Assembly: GCA_036245805.1 (NCBI GenBank)
Contig: BTRK01000002.1
Span: forward strand, 24,049,067 to 24,113,066
Direction: 5' to 3'
DNA length: 64,000 nucleotides
Origin: Pristionchus mayeri
Taxonomy: Eukaryota; Nematoda; Chromadorea; Rhabditida; Neodiplogasteridae
The notes under the pieces are model-generated. The model saw only the letters and a list, made by a program, of their open reading frames with translations, did not search any database and was not told the origin of the DNA. Each line of letters starts with the position of its first letter. Within the stretch, counting starts at the first letter, position 1. Both the position numbers and the translations under genes were made by a program. This document shows, piece by piece, positions 9,466 to 19,726 of this stretch.

Positions 9466-11219
9466 ATGGAGAAAGGTAAATTCCTCTTTTATTTCCACTT
9501 CACTCGCCCTCGCTTCTCGGTCGAGATGCATATTGCGGGTACTTTTTTTAAAAGTTAATGTTATGAATGAGTGAATGCTGCAACATTTCCCCCCCATCGA
9601 TCGATCACCGTCTTCTCATTGATTTATTTCAGTCCTGAACATTCTCATCATCTTCGCGACGGTTATCTGCATTGCTGGCGTAAGTTTAAGCATATTTTTT
9701 TCTCTTTCATCAGCTGCAAATCTTAGCTGTTTGGAAGTAGCTTATACAGTTTCCACACGATCGACACTTACAATTAGACGAATGGAATTTTTGTCTTACG
9801 TGTTTAGATAACCTCCAGTGTCAATATAAAATTTCTACTGCATTCCAAATTGACACTGAAGGATTTTCGAGCGTTTGAAAATCGATATAGTTCAGATTTG
9901 AACATTTCATAATTGATCTCGATGGTTTCAATTTGAAAATTAAAGAAGGAGTGTCAGCAAAGTCGAAGTTTTGACGCTGTTATAACCATGGCCTAGCTTT
10001 TCATAACCATGAGAGATTCTGAAAATTTCAAAATCATATCTTTATTTTGAGCCGAGTTATCACTAGTTGGCAGAGTGCCATGTGCGCTGATAGTCCTTGA
10101 TAGGGCAGGGACGTGCGGGAATTCAAATATCTAGAAGATTTTTCAAAAATCCTCGGATGGGAATCGAACCCGCAACCTCCCGGATGCTCTACCACTGAGC
10201 TATGGAAACGATGGTTGTCCATCCTCTTAGCTCGCGCTATGATCTTTGTAGGGTTGGCTAGGTCATTGCTATGACAGCGTCAACAGTTCAACTTTGCTGA
10301 CACTCCTTCTTTAAATGTTGGAAAAAAATAAACTTTGAATGATATTTAACTAATGACTTTGAATTCGTTCTTGAACGTTCTAAATTTGAACTTATATTTA
10401 CGATGCTATTTTGCAAAACGAAGGGGAAGGAGGGACGAGCGTGCTTGTAATAATGTTAAAAAAGAAAAGGTAAAAGTGCAGCCACGTCAAGCGATTTCGT
10501 AACCTTTCGCGACCGAGCTCACTACCAAATTACCGACCCCGGAGGGATAGAGGACTTGGCCTGCCAAGGCGGGGAATCGAACTCAGGACCTTTAAAATCG
10601 ACTCTTTAATAACATTACATTTGATAATAAACCGGTAATATGTCAGCTGGGCTACTGCTGCTGGTGTTGCTACACATACATCAAAGCCATGGATCAGCTG
10701 CACCCTAGACGTAGAAAAAATGAGGTGAGGTTCACAAATATCTATGATGACCTCTACGTTTCTTGCCTCCTTTGTAAAACGAAATTTAACATCTTACACA
10801 TTTTTTCGCTATAGCAGCTAAGCGTATCTGGTATTTTTAAACATTTAGACAAATTGCTCGTTCTTGAGCCAATTAATGGAATGAGTGAATGGGTAAATAT
10901 AGGTTCAGATCAATTGATCAATTATTAAAGAATTTCGTGCAACATGTGTTTGCAGCAGTCCACTCCTACGGTGCTTTGCAGCAGTCCACTCCTACGGTGC
11001 TCGACAGATCTATGATTGAGAAATCATTGAGATCCTCTGCCATTCTCCCTCCCAAGTAGACTCTTCCCCGATAAACATTTAACTCATATTTCCATTTATT
11101 TCCTACCCGCAATTAAATTATTCTACATCGTGGTCGGGTTAACATTAATTTCCTTCCAGCGGTTTCTGGTATATCACTGTGAAAAGCATTTCGAGGCCGA
11201 TCACCAAATATCGGGATGA
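9466..11219 (+). CDS. 64-aa single-pass membrane protein, 4 exons
   Basis: The proposed exons are 9466-9475 (ATGGAGAAAG), 9633-9679, 10647-10724 and 11160-11219. All introns are GT-AG and the join totals 195 nt in one frame. The start MEKVLNILIIFATVICIAG is a strong hydrophobic segment. It runs into a cysteine cluster (GYCCWCC) and then a basic stretch (HPRRRKNE), so this looks like a signal-anchored or secreted small protein. The function is unknown. Intron 2 contains a foldback with a tRNA-like core. The last exon is also open in another frame for about 60 codons, so the C-terminus is less certain than the first three exons. Confidence 0.5.
9942..10314. mobile_element. Foldback/MITE with tRNA-like core
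   Basis: The left end (TAAAGAAGGAGTGTCAGCAA) is mirrored at 10298-10314 (GACACTCCTTCTTTA). The repeat continues inward: TGACGCTGTTATAACCATGG on the left against a gapped match CCTAGGTCATTG..ACAGCGTCA on the right. The element is about 370 bp, has no ORF of its own, and sits in intron 2 of the 64-aa protein gene. Its centre holds the tRNA-like segment at 10150-10210. Confidence 0.75.
10150..10210 (-). other. tRNA-like segment lacking an anticodon arm
   Basis: On the minus strand CCATAGCTCAGTGGTAGAGC is an excellent tRNA D-arm/A box. GCGGGTTCGATTCCCATC is an excellent B box. Only about 20 bp separate them, so there is no room for an anticodon arm. It is therefore not a tRNA but keeps both internal Pol III promoter boxes. 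The antisense reading is the source of a short spurious ORF. Confidence 0.75.
10560..10605 (-). other. Isolated tRNA B-box-like word
   Basis: GAGTTCGATTCCCCGCC on the minus strand resembles a tRNA T-arm. No A box was found at a suitable distance. It lies in intron 2 of the 64-aa protein gene, outside the foldback. Confidence 0.4.
10954..11002. repeat. Two-copy 26-bp direct repeat
   Basis: GCAGCAGTCCACTCCTACGG plus flanks occurs twice in direct succession. Confidence 0.85.
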
Positions 11220-12210
11220 AAATTCCTGTGAAAATGATTCACTCATCCGATATCTATTTACCGCAAGTCGGCCGGGCATTCGATACGTGAATGAGACGGG
11301 GATGGGCCTGGCGTCCTCAGTGATCTCCCACTTCAAATATGCCGTATAAGTTTACGAAAAATAGCAAAATACTGTTCGTTAAACTCTAAGGTGCTATCGA
11401 GACCAAGACAATAACTTGCTCTATAAGTTCTGCAAACCCATGTCGGCCACGGAATGGGACAACATAGTCTCGGTCGGATCACCTCATAATCGGACAAACT
11501 GAATCCGGGAGTCCGCCTTGGCACTAGCCAAGCATCCGATAGGAACACTAACCTGCGGAAATGAAAGGGAAAGGAAAGACAGACACAAATTAGCAATAGT
11601 GGAGAGAGACAAGAACCCAATACATTACTGTATCCCGTGGCCTGACATGGACGACAAGAATAAGAATAGGTTTATAATAAGAGAAAGAATAATACAAAAT
11701 AGGCGGGCTCGTCTTCTCTCTCTGTAAGCTGAATAGGAACGATCTTAAATAGCGAGCGATCTTAAATATGCCATTGTTTCCCTTAGCATCGCTAATGTTG
11801 TTCCATGGATCGAAATGGTGCACAGCTGCCATTGCTGCCCTTGCAGCCGAATCATCCCCAACAAAACTGCGCTAGCTCATTAAAAATATCAAACCTTAAA
11901 AAATTTTCCGGGCATTCTTTACAGAAGGATGAATCGACCTCCTCACAAATCGGAATGAGACGAAAATGATTGAGAAATATCCCGGCCAAAATTGTAAACG
12001 CACATTTCATTATTGAAATTGCAGGTTGTTCAATCACAATTCCGTTCAGCATTCTCCCCATCTCCAATCGGATAAACAGGCCTAGAAAAGGGGATAGAGG
12101 GGTCGGGCTTGGTAGGTTTCTAGGAAAGTGCAGAAGATTCCCTTGGTTGCATCACTTATGCTTTCTTCTCTTCAATTTCACTCATTCTTGTATTCAACTT
12201 CTGATTTCAG
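11220..12210. other. Stretch with overlapping open frames, no firm gene
   Basis: Minus-strand frames at 11333-11620 and 11852-12067 are open, and the latter includes a cysteine-containing segment. Neither has convincing splice partners or a known domain. No repeat was seen. Confidence 0.3.
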
Positions 12211-12287
12211 CTCATGCGAACAGTGCTTAACACTGCGATCACGATGGGCACGTATGAGCTAGTCGTGTACCTCATCCATTCGTTGTG
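12211..12287 (+). CDS. Possible terminal exon, unknown product
   Basis: A strong acceptor (ctgatttcag) is followed by a 25-residue open stretch, LMRTVLNTAITMGTYELVV.., ending at TGA. It could be a last exon of a membrane protein on the plus strand, possibly linked to the exons upstream, but I could not establish the phase. Confidence 0.25.
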
Positions 12288-12929
12288 AGGACTGAAGCTG
12301 CATCTGCTGCTAGACTCCGCCCACTCTCGCTCAAGTCCCGCCTCTTGTCCTTCAATGTGCTCCCTGACCAGATCTACCCTCGCCCCTTACTGACTGCTAA
12401 AATGACAAACCGTACTCATCTCTCCCCTCAAATTGACTCATAAATCGATCGACCTTTCTGCCTACGTAATGTATGCAATTGACATATCGTATGGTCTGTG
12501 GTGTATATATTGGTACCTTTCACGATTTGTTATCCTTATTTATGGAAACTTTGTTGGTATTTCTAACGTTTTCCTATTCTTTTTCTTCGCCCTCTGAGTT
12601 CAAAACGATAAATTTCCTGTTTTGCTTAATAATACTTACACATGAGTTCTTTTCAAGCTATCCATATTTTGCCATTTTTGGCTGACCGATTTCGATGTAA
12701 ATGTTAAGACATACCAAAGTGAGGTTATTTCGATTATTTCGTTATTCCTCTCCGCCCCCCTCCTCTCCCCCTCTCGCTGTGCCCCTCTTTCTTCTATCTT
12801 CTCTTCGGTTGAATACTAATGATAAACGGTTGCTTCGGTAACCAGTCTGTGTAATACTCGGTAAACCCTGGTCCATTGGTTGGTCTATCGGTTTCTTAGT
12901 GTTTAGGCTCTACTTTATCGGTTTCTTCG
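12288..12929. other. CT-rich intergenic sequence
   Basis: Pyrimidine-rich tracts and short repeated TCGGTTTCTT words occur here. There is no supported gene. Confidence 0.35.
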
Positions 12930-13639
12930 GTGCTCATAAGAGCCCGTTTGCATAAGAATCGGACTATCGCTGCATCGACCAAAAAAGCCAAATCTCTGAA
13001 ACTCTGAGTTAACTGAGACGCTGATGACGATAGGCATTTTCATTTTGCTCAAAAATCGAACGTTTGCTCCAGAAGGCATGACGTCGAATCTGGCTTTTTC
13101 GGAATATCTTGATCCCAGTGATCGCTAAAATTCGCTAAAATTAAGCGCGCATGATTTCCGGGGTAGAATTGAATGGCAAACACGCATGACTAATTTATTT
13201 TTCATTAATTATTTAAATAAACTAGTAAAATTGAACTTTTTAGTGTCTTAATTGTACCCGGAAAGACATAGCTCAGTTTGATCGTCTTGATGTGAGAAAC
13301 CAAATCTGTGATTTTGCATGTGCCTTATCGGACCATTGATATTCTTGTTATATATACCGAAACAACAAAAAAATAATAGAACTTTTTTGAATGTTTTTAC
13401 TAAATGGGAAGGAAGGTTCTTCATTCAAAGATCCGCTTCTCTGAAGGGAAGACGGAGGCCGAGATTTCCGGTGTAAATGGATCGCACCGTGCGAACTTTC
13501 AATCGATAGCCTACCTCGAAGTATGCCCTACAAAATTTTATTTAGTGATAGTTATTATACACAATTCATCTTTTCATTATGGAAAAATTGTTTTATCTTT
13601 TGAAAAACAATCATAATAATACATGTATTGCAATTGTAC

Positions 13640-13950
13640 GAATCTAATTTCCCCATCAGGTAGCATTCGAACGACTGCCAAACTATAACGGCCAGCACGT
13701 CCTCGACGATACACCTCAAATGTACAGGAAATTAGAATATTAAAACAAAGGAGAAATTTTAAAAATATATATATGTGTAGCGTACTTCCGATCCTCTGAG
13801 TGCAGTGTACTGAGGAGACTTGAAATCTCGGGGGTGGATGCCCATCAAAATCCAAGCAATTCGTTGCGAGATTCCATTGTCCAATTCGGTCATTACCAAT
13901 CTCATTCCCGGTCGCACAATCACGTTCTGAATTGTTTTTGTGATGATTGT
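13640..13950 (-). CDS. Exons of unrecognised gene family (copy 2)
   Basis: The minus strand reads VRPGMRLVMTELDNGISQR then IAWILMGIHPRDFKSPQY and ends RGSE at a GT donor. After an intron of about 70 bp the frame continues as VYRRGRAGRYSLAVVRMLPD. The first exon matches the exon at 9112-9300 at protein level. The intron and first exon are repeated nearly exactly, in inverted orientation, at 15861-16040. I do not recognise the domain. Confidence 0.45.
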
Positions 13951-14169
13951 TCAATAAAATAGTGAATCTTGACTAATGGTATGCAATCGCTTGACTAATA
14001 AAGTAAATCATTATACTTTTGAAGGAACATGCTAATAACAAGTCAAGAATGCGTAAATTCGAACCAAGACAAAGGCAGTTATCTGGCGGGACGTCGTAAA
14101 TTGATGCGGTGCATTGATGACCCACTCTCTCAGTCTCGAGTTAGTCCTTACGAGATATATGATAGAATC

Positions 14170-14818
14170 AATCATATCTGGAGGGTAGAACCAGCATTTC
14201 CACTGCTTAAAATGTTCGATGTTACATTGATCTCGAAAAACAATATAATATTAATAAAGAATGTGCTTACCTTGATCCTGTTCAGAGTGATAACTTCACA
14301 GTGAGCCAGGTGCAAGATATTAAAGAGAGGCTGCCAGGTTTGATATTTTGGCAAGGTTTCATCGAATGTTCCTTCCATTGTGGCCTTCCACTGAAGATCA
14401 ATTATTGACGAGTGCTAGTTCTAGTAACTCACAGCAAAATCAAGACTCTCATAAATATAGAATTCGAATAACATCTTCAACATGTATAATCCGATCTTGT
14501 AAGGCAGTTTGCAATGTAACGTCACTTTCTCGGGCAAGATCACATTCAAACGAATTTTCCCGAAAGAAAACTGAAACAAATGTAGATGTGTTAGCCTTCT
14601 TATAAGGAACTAACAACAACGAAGAGGGATTTGGCGAGGAATCGATGGGAGGGAAGGACGATAGGTTCGACTGCCAGTGAGTAGAGACGACGATTGACTC
14701 GAAGTCGAAGTCGATTGAAGAAGGAAAGATGACTGATGATGACCCGAAGACATTCATCGGGGAGATCCATCAAAGACTCAAAGGAAGATTTCATCGACTG
14801 ATTTCTGAATATGAACAA
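14170..14818 (-). CDS. F-box domain protein
   Basis: Reading down from 14818, the protein begins MFIFRNQSMKSSFESLMD and then has LPDECLRVIISHLSFF and RLRLRVNRRLYSL, a clear F-box (the Skp1-binding motif of SCF ubiquitin ligases). Further exons follow at about 14570-14473 (FFRENSFECDLARE), 14390-14271 (ending ITLNRIK at a gtaagc donor) and below 14231, joined by GT-AG introns. The last junction can be read in two frames; one of them, DQCNIEHFKQWKCWFYPP, is longer. Nematodes carry hundreds of rapidly evolving F-box genes whose C-terminal part binds unknown substrates. The plus-strand ORFs here are shadows. Confidence 0.65.
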
Positions 14819-14929
14819 TCAATGGGAAGATACCTTAGGTCTCTCCGTAGTATTCCACTCTTCCTCTCCGGTCTCTTCCTCTTCTTTCTTCTTCACACAA
14901 CTCAGAGAAGTAAGCAGCGCTCTCAAATT

Positions 14930-15446
14930 TAGAAGATATCACGACTCTTCAAATAATCAAATACGTACAGGGCGCGGGTCCAGAACGTAGGCCATTTTGA
15001 GGGCGGTCGACCACTCTCCTGGCCCGACATGATGGGGAATGAAGAGAGATGAGGGAGGTGAACATCTCTGTTATAATTAGAGACCACAAGCCACGCCCAC
15101 TTTCGGGAATACCGAATTCGCTCAAAATCCGCAAGAGCTCCGACAGTCGGAATTCTTGACCAAATTGGACGAGCAAAGGCGATTTCAGTAGCTCTTGGGA
15201 TCCTTCACAAATGACCACTGGAGCAGCTTAATTAGGCAACTCTAATTAGGTCAGCATACGCTAATTAAAATCAGAATAGGCGTAAAATGGGTCATTGTAT
15301 TCGTGTACAGCTGCTCCACCCGTATTGTGCAGCTCACATCATTCAAATACATGACACAACGTTAGAAAACAGATGGATCATTTTCCTGAATGTCGGAATG
15401 ATTGAAAGATTTCATACAAAAATTTGTAAAAAAGTGCAAACCACTT
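14930..15446. other. Intergenic, no supported gene
   Basis: A minus-strand frame of 89 codons (14949-15218) is open but has no recognisable domain or start context. Short AATTAG words repeat near 15235-15265. Confidence 0.3.
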
Positions 15447-15518
15447 TCATCCGGGCAGATTCGAACCTGCTTGTTTCGGGCATTAGAGGTAGAGCTCTAC
15501 CACTACACCAACCGAATA
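15447..15518 (-). other. tRNA-like segment, best-preserved stems
   Basis: On the minus strand the 5' TATTCGG can pair with 3' CCGGATG (with G-U pairs) as an acceptor stem. TGGTGTAGTGGTAGAGC resembles an A box. GCAG-GTTCGAAT-CTGC forms a T-arm with a good B box. The D stem and anticodon stem do not pair well. It is probably a tRNA pseudogene or tRNA-derived element. A true but divergent tRNA cannot be excluded without a covariance search. Confidence 0.5.
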
Positions 15519-15860
15519 ACTGGAGGCTTGCGATCAAGAATGATACATTTACTTGCCCCCTTGCGATGTTTTCACGCTGTCCCGATTTCGAGCATTTTTC
15601 CATTGAGAGCGAGATTAAGGTTTTTAGATGATAATTCGGCGCAGGGTTAAGATATCGATATAAATCAAAAGTATGGTGTTATTTATACCATTAGGGTTCC
15701 ATTGGGTACACAAACTGTCTTGTGAGATGGTTTTGGCAGAATGCCTTGTGGTCTCTAGTTATAATAACCACAATTTGATGATTAGTTGTTGGATAATGGC
15801 GAACGATTTATACAAAATATAGTGGATGGTACCCATTTTTAAAGGAAAAGATAAAGTGTC

Positions 15861-16040
15861 ATGGGTGGAACTGTGATAATCCGAATTGAGCAATGGAATC
15901 TCGCAACGAATTGCTTGGATTTTGATGGGCATCCACCCCCGAGATTTCAAGTCTCCTCAGTACACTGCACTCAGAGGATCGGAAGTACGCTACACATATA
16001 TATATTTTTAAAATTTCTCCTTTGTTTTAATATTCTCATT
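15861..16040 (+). pseudogene. Inverted partial duplicate of the 13.8 kb exon family
   Basis: From about 15887 to 16037 the plus strand is almost identical to the minus strand of 13730-13890. This covers the whole QRIAWILMGIHPRDFKSP exon and most of its intron. Similarity falls off upstream, and the second exon (VYRRGRAG..) is missing downstream. It is therefore a partial copy and is probably not functional. Confidence 0.6.
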
Positions 16041-16580
16041 TATTTCTTTACGCGATCAAATGAAACCCTAATTTGAATATGCGCTAATTGGATATAGTTA
16101 GTGGTACTCCACATTCCATTGCGCATGGAACATTTAGCGAGCTTGGAGGGAAAAATATCATCAATTATTTGTTTGATCACGAAATTTCATAGAAAACGCC
16201 GAAATTTTCTTTCCCAAAAATAAAGACTTTTAATTTTTTGCAAAAATAGTCGATGCGCAATAACACAGTGACAAAAGTTACATGATTTCATTAAGAAGAA
16301 TAAGTAAGTAAATAAAATAAAATCGAAGAAAACGTGAAAATTGCTCACTACAGTTCCCCGTACATCTTTTATTAAAAACCGAGGAGAAAAGCCAATGCAA
16401 ATCCAATGGCTTATGTGATTTAATGATGGATACTTTATTCAATAGTGATGGCATTTAAGATGTCCAATCATTGCAGTAGATTGCACTCTCTTCTGAAAAA
16501 AATTAAACGGACTTATGGGACACCCTAATACCACGATGATCAGCATCGAAAACTACCTAAGTAAACTTGTTTTCGTGGGT
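16041..16580. other. AT-rich intergenic sequence
   Basis: I see no gene or clear repeat here. Confidence 0.3.
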
Positions 16581-16581
16581 T

Positions 16582-16737
16582 TTACTTTTTGGGCTGTGCC
16601 GAGGCCTTGTTGAATCTATCGCGGACGGCCTCATATTTTTGCCAGCCCTGCGGCAACCTTCCTATGACAACCTTATAGGTCGTGACCCAATTTTCCTTAT
16701 AGGTGATGATTTTTAATATTTTCTGACTCATGCCGCT
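16582..16737 (-). CDS. Small last exon, unknown conserved-looking protein
   Basis: After an acceptor (tagtatcacag) the minus-strand frame reads SGMSQKILKIITYKENW, then TTYKVVIGRLPQGWQKYEAV, and ends ASAQPKK at TAA. The composition (basic, GRLPQGW motif, lysine-rich tail) looks like a compact cytosolic or mitochondrial protein, but I cannot name it. An ATG lies within the exon, so a 49-residue protein from this exon alone is possible. Upstream exons were not found. Confidence 0.4.
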   Translation of the reverse strand, partial: SGMSQKILKIITYKENWVTTYKVVIGRLPQGWQKYEAVRDRFNKASAQPKK

Positions 16738-16739
16738 CT

Positions 16740-17600
16740 GTGATACTAGAATTACCTAGAAAATTGGAAAATTTTATCTAAATGGAAAAGATATATGAGT
16801 CTAAACATGCAAAAAATCGAAGTTAAAAAAGGGTTCCCATGAAGCAGAATCATGGACTCTCACAACGACTGTACTGCATGCTGAGTACTGTATGGTGGTT
16901 TTGCTAAATTCTGCGCAACTAATTATGGAACGCACTATTTGCCTAATTCGACTATATTTTTATGTAAATTGCATTAAACTAAATCGCGCAATCCATGTTT
17001 TCATATTAAAATTCCATTAAACTCAATAATAACGAAGAAAACCGATGTTAAGCAACGTGGTGTAACGCAGCGTGCATCTCGAAATTCCGTCTTTTCCGAA
17101 TCCAGCGGCCATTTTCTCAATCAATGGCTAAAATGGCTACAGTATTTTAAATTTGCCTGCATTTTCAATTAACTTTGGAAATTAATTTTGCAACTTGAGG
17201 ACATTTATTTAACTTAAAACAAATTGATTTCTGATCGGAAAAGAGCCCTCTATAACCCCATGGTTCCAGTTTGACTTGTGGGAACCCTTTTTTAAGGAAA
17301 TTGAATTTCGTTTTTCCCGTGTTATATTTTTACCCTACCTTATTATTGATAGACACTGCATAGAGTTGATCGGATTTCGCTGTTGCTTGGCTTAAAATTT
17401 CGTATATTTGCGAAAAGGGAACCACCGTTGGTTTTCTATTATTTAGGAGACCCCTATGGGACACGAATTTTTTTTCTAAAAGTTGGTTCTCACCACTCGG
17501 TACCCTACCTTCAGAAAAAAAGATAGGAATTTATTGAGTTTTTAGCCATCCGAGGCCCCCTGCACAGTTGTTACGTTCTCTCGTGTGAAATTGGTTCGTA
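16740..17600. other. Non-coding stretch inside the large inverted repeat
   Basis: No open frame has codon structure or domains. The region is AT-rich with a short TTTTAAGG element. Confidence 0.3.
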
Positions 17601-18175
17601 TCGGCGTCACGTCGTCTGGAGCCAACCATCAATATTCGATCAAAATAAATATGCCTATCGTCTTCAGCGGGTCAGATTACCCCAATTCACAAAATTCCAG
17701 AGATTTAGCCTTTTTTTGACGTATGCCAAATCTCCTCAAAATTGTTCGATTCTTACACAAACGGGCTCTACTTTATTTGCTTTTCAATTCGCGAGTGCTG
17801 GCCTCTCCTTCGTGCTTATTTGAGATTCCGATATGATGGAGAAATTGTTTTGCTAGATGATGGGTGCATTATGCGTTGTTCTTGAAGCGACCACTGATTC
17901 CACGCGAGTGATAAGCAGCGCGTCCTGATAAGAGTTTACGAGAGTAGAAGTTGTATGCATCAGCCAGTATGGGCAACTGATTGTGGTGAGTCAACGAGTA
18001 ATGCCAAGGATGAAACAGAGGGAAAACAGTCACATGTTATCTAGAATGCAGTCCGTATTTCTTTCGTGAAATGACTAGTTCACTTGTGTCTGAATCATTC
18101 TCACATTCCCTTCTCTCCTCTTCTCGGTCTCCTCTCCGTGATCTCTCTCTCTCTCCATTTCTCCCTCTCTTGCAG

Positions 18176-19082
18176 GTACTTCGATGGTGGTGTTTCATCC
18201 GTCTACTTCTGGGAACTGGAAGGATATGGATTCGCCGGAATCGTTCTCCTCAAGAAGGTAAGGGAGTCAAATATTGTTATTTAGATTGTTATTCGTAAGG
18301 TTCTTATAAATTCCACGCTTTCTGTCTAACAATATCTTCTTTAAACATTAAGTAGTGAATCATTGCAGATTGGAGATGGGACAAAGAACGTGAAGTGATG
18401 CTGGGATTCGATCCACGTGATTGAAATCGCTGAGCGAGTGAGTTGACTTTCCTTTTCCTCGAAAATCTCACTATTGCGTCTCGTATGATTGTGCATACTT
18501 TTCTTTCTGGCAGTTTCACTCCCTCCCCTCTCTCCTCTCCTTCTTGTCTCTCCACCCCTCCCTACCCTCTCTCTCTCTCTCTCTCTTTCATTCCCGTCAG
18601 GCGACGTACACTGTTATGTTGTGGCTGCAGACGAGCAAGACGGGCAGTGGAGTCATGAATCTGGGAGGATCACTAACCAGACAGGTACCGAGTACGATGG
18701 GTCATGGAGGCAGTTCGGTGGGACAGATAAATGATCAGCTAACACGAAAATTGGATGGAATTGGTTTAGGTGGAGCAAAATGTGAAAAATTATTGATTTT
18801 TCACATTTTTGTAAATTCTTTCTCAACTAATTCAGCCATCGGCTATTGAATGGAATACAAAAAAACAGGGTGTCAATTTCGCCCTTGTTGGGTAACTTTA
18901 ACTAGTTCTCTTCAATCAATATCATGGTCATTGGATCGTCCTTCGAGAGTACCCTATATCCTCCCTTGCAGGTGGTCTCTGAACTTCGTTCGATGGAGAA
19001 GGCATCGGAGATTCGATCTCGTGACGTGCTCACTCAGGAGATTCGCACTGCCGTCGCAGGAAGAGGACCCAAGGAGGCATGA
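18176..19082 (+). pseudogene. F-actin capping protein beta subunit, broken copy
   Basis: Four exons resemble CapZ beta, which with the alpha subunit caps actin barbed ends. They are 18176-18257 (YFDGGVSSVYFWELEGYGF), 18369-18437 (IGDGTKNVK, stop, CWDSIHVIEIAER), 18601-18684 ([16 protein letters not shown] and NLGGSLTRQ) and 18972-19082 (VVSELRSMEKASEIRS.. to TGA). An in-frame TGA at 18396-18398 stands where the family has glycine before CWDSIHV. The family's conserved segment between SLTRQ and the C-terminal helix (the HIANIG / IYFGKT region) is absent, as is the N-terminal half. Splice sites remain canonical. This is best read as a decayed duplicate; an intact gene is presumably elsewhere. 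Confidence 0.8.
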
Positions 19083-19454
19083 GTCCCCCCCTCCCTGCCC
19101 CCTCTACTCCATCACCAGCATAATGGATGGCATCCGACTATGTTTCTCGTTTTAGACTCCTTTTCTTGCGTGTGCTCACTTGTTATTTCATATTCTTAAT
19201 TTGATTATTATCTGAATAGACGTGCATTCACTCTCGCCCTTCCATGTCTTCTCCCACTGGAATAGAGTGCATGGATGGGACGAGGGAGTAGATCACATCC
19301 CCAGTTTGTAAATCCATTCCTGATTCCAGTTAGAGTCCTTCTCTCTTTCGCTTTAGAGCTCCCATTTATTCTCTTTTCGTATGTGTCCATTCTCCTCAGC
19401 TATTATTACTCTACACTTTATTGTATAGTTTTTGCACTCAGATTTCAAAGAAAA

Positions 19455-19633
19455 TCTATACCTATATATAAAGCGCTGTGTGCGTCTGTCTGTCCGGATT
19501 GCGAAACTATTGCGAAACTATTGCGAAACATGGAGGGAGAGAGATCGCGCATCAACAAGTTGCGAAACGAGTAATTGCGAAACCTACTACGCTAGGACGG
19601 GGCCCCCGCCGAAGGCGGGGGCAGCCGGACTAG
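19455..19633 (+). mobile_element. Short non-autonomous Helitron (179 bp)
   Basis: The 5' end begins TCTATACCTATATATAAAGC and continues with a GTCTGTCTGTCC tract, a typical nematode Helitron start. The 3' end has a strong GC hairpin (GCCCCCGCC-GAA-GGCGGGGGC, 19602-19622), then an 8-nt spacer and CTAG followed by T. Insertion is between A and T with no target duplication, as known for Helitrons. There is no Rep/helicase frame. Three direct GCGAAACTATT words lie inside. Confidence 0.8.
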
Positions 19634-19726
19634 TTTAAGTTATGCATACAACTACATTCTTCCGTTTCCAGCATAATGTGATTTTCCGAAAACATCACAA
19701 AAAGGCTTCGGTTGCTTTATCGTGCT

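Larger units (their letters stand above)
12930..17790. repeat. Large decayed inverted repeat, about 4.9 kb
   Basis: The left arm (about 12930-13085) and right arm (about 17610-17780) match as reverse complements. The outer word AGAGCCCGTTTG..TAAGAATCG is at 12937-12962, and its inverse CGATTCTTACACAAACGGGC is at 17747. GACGATAGGCAT on the left pairs with ATGCCTATCGTC on the right. The arms have diverged by substitutions and small gaps. They bracket the F-box gene, the duplicated exon family and a small minus-strand exon. It may be the ends of an old large transposon or two opposed copies of one repeat. Confidence 0.6.

Noticed and set aside
14029..14304. 91-codon plus-strand ORF
   Set aside because: It is antisense to the better supported F-box gene exons.
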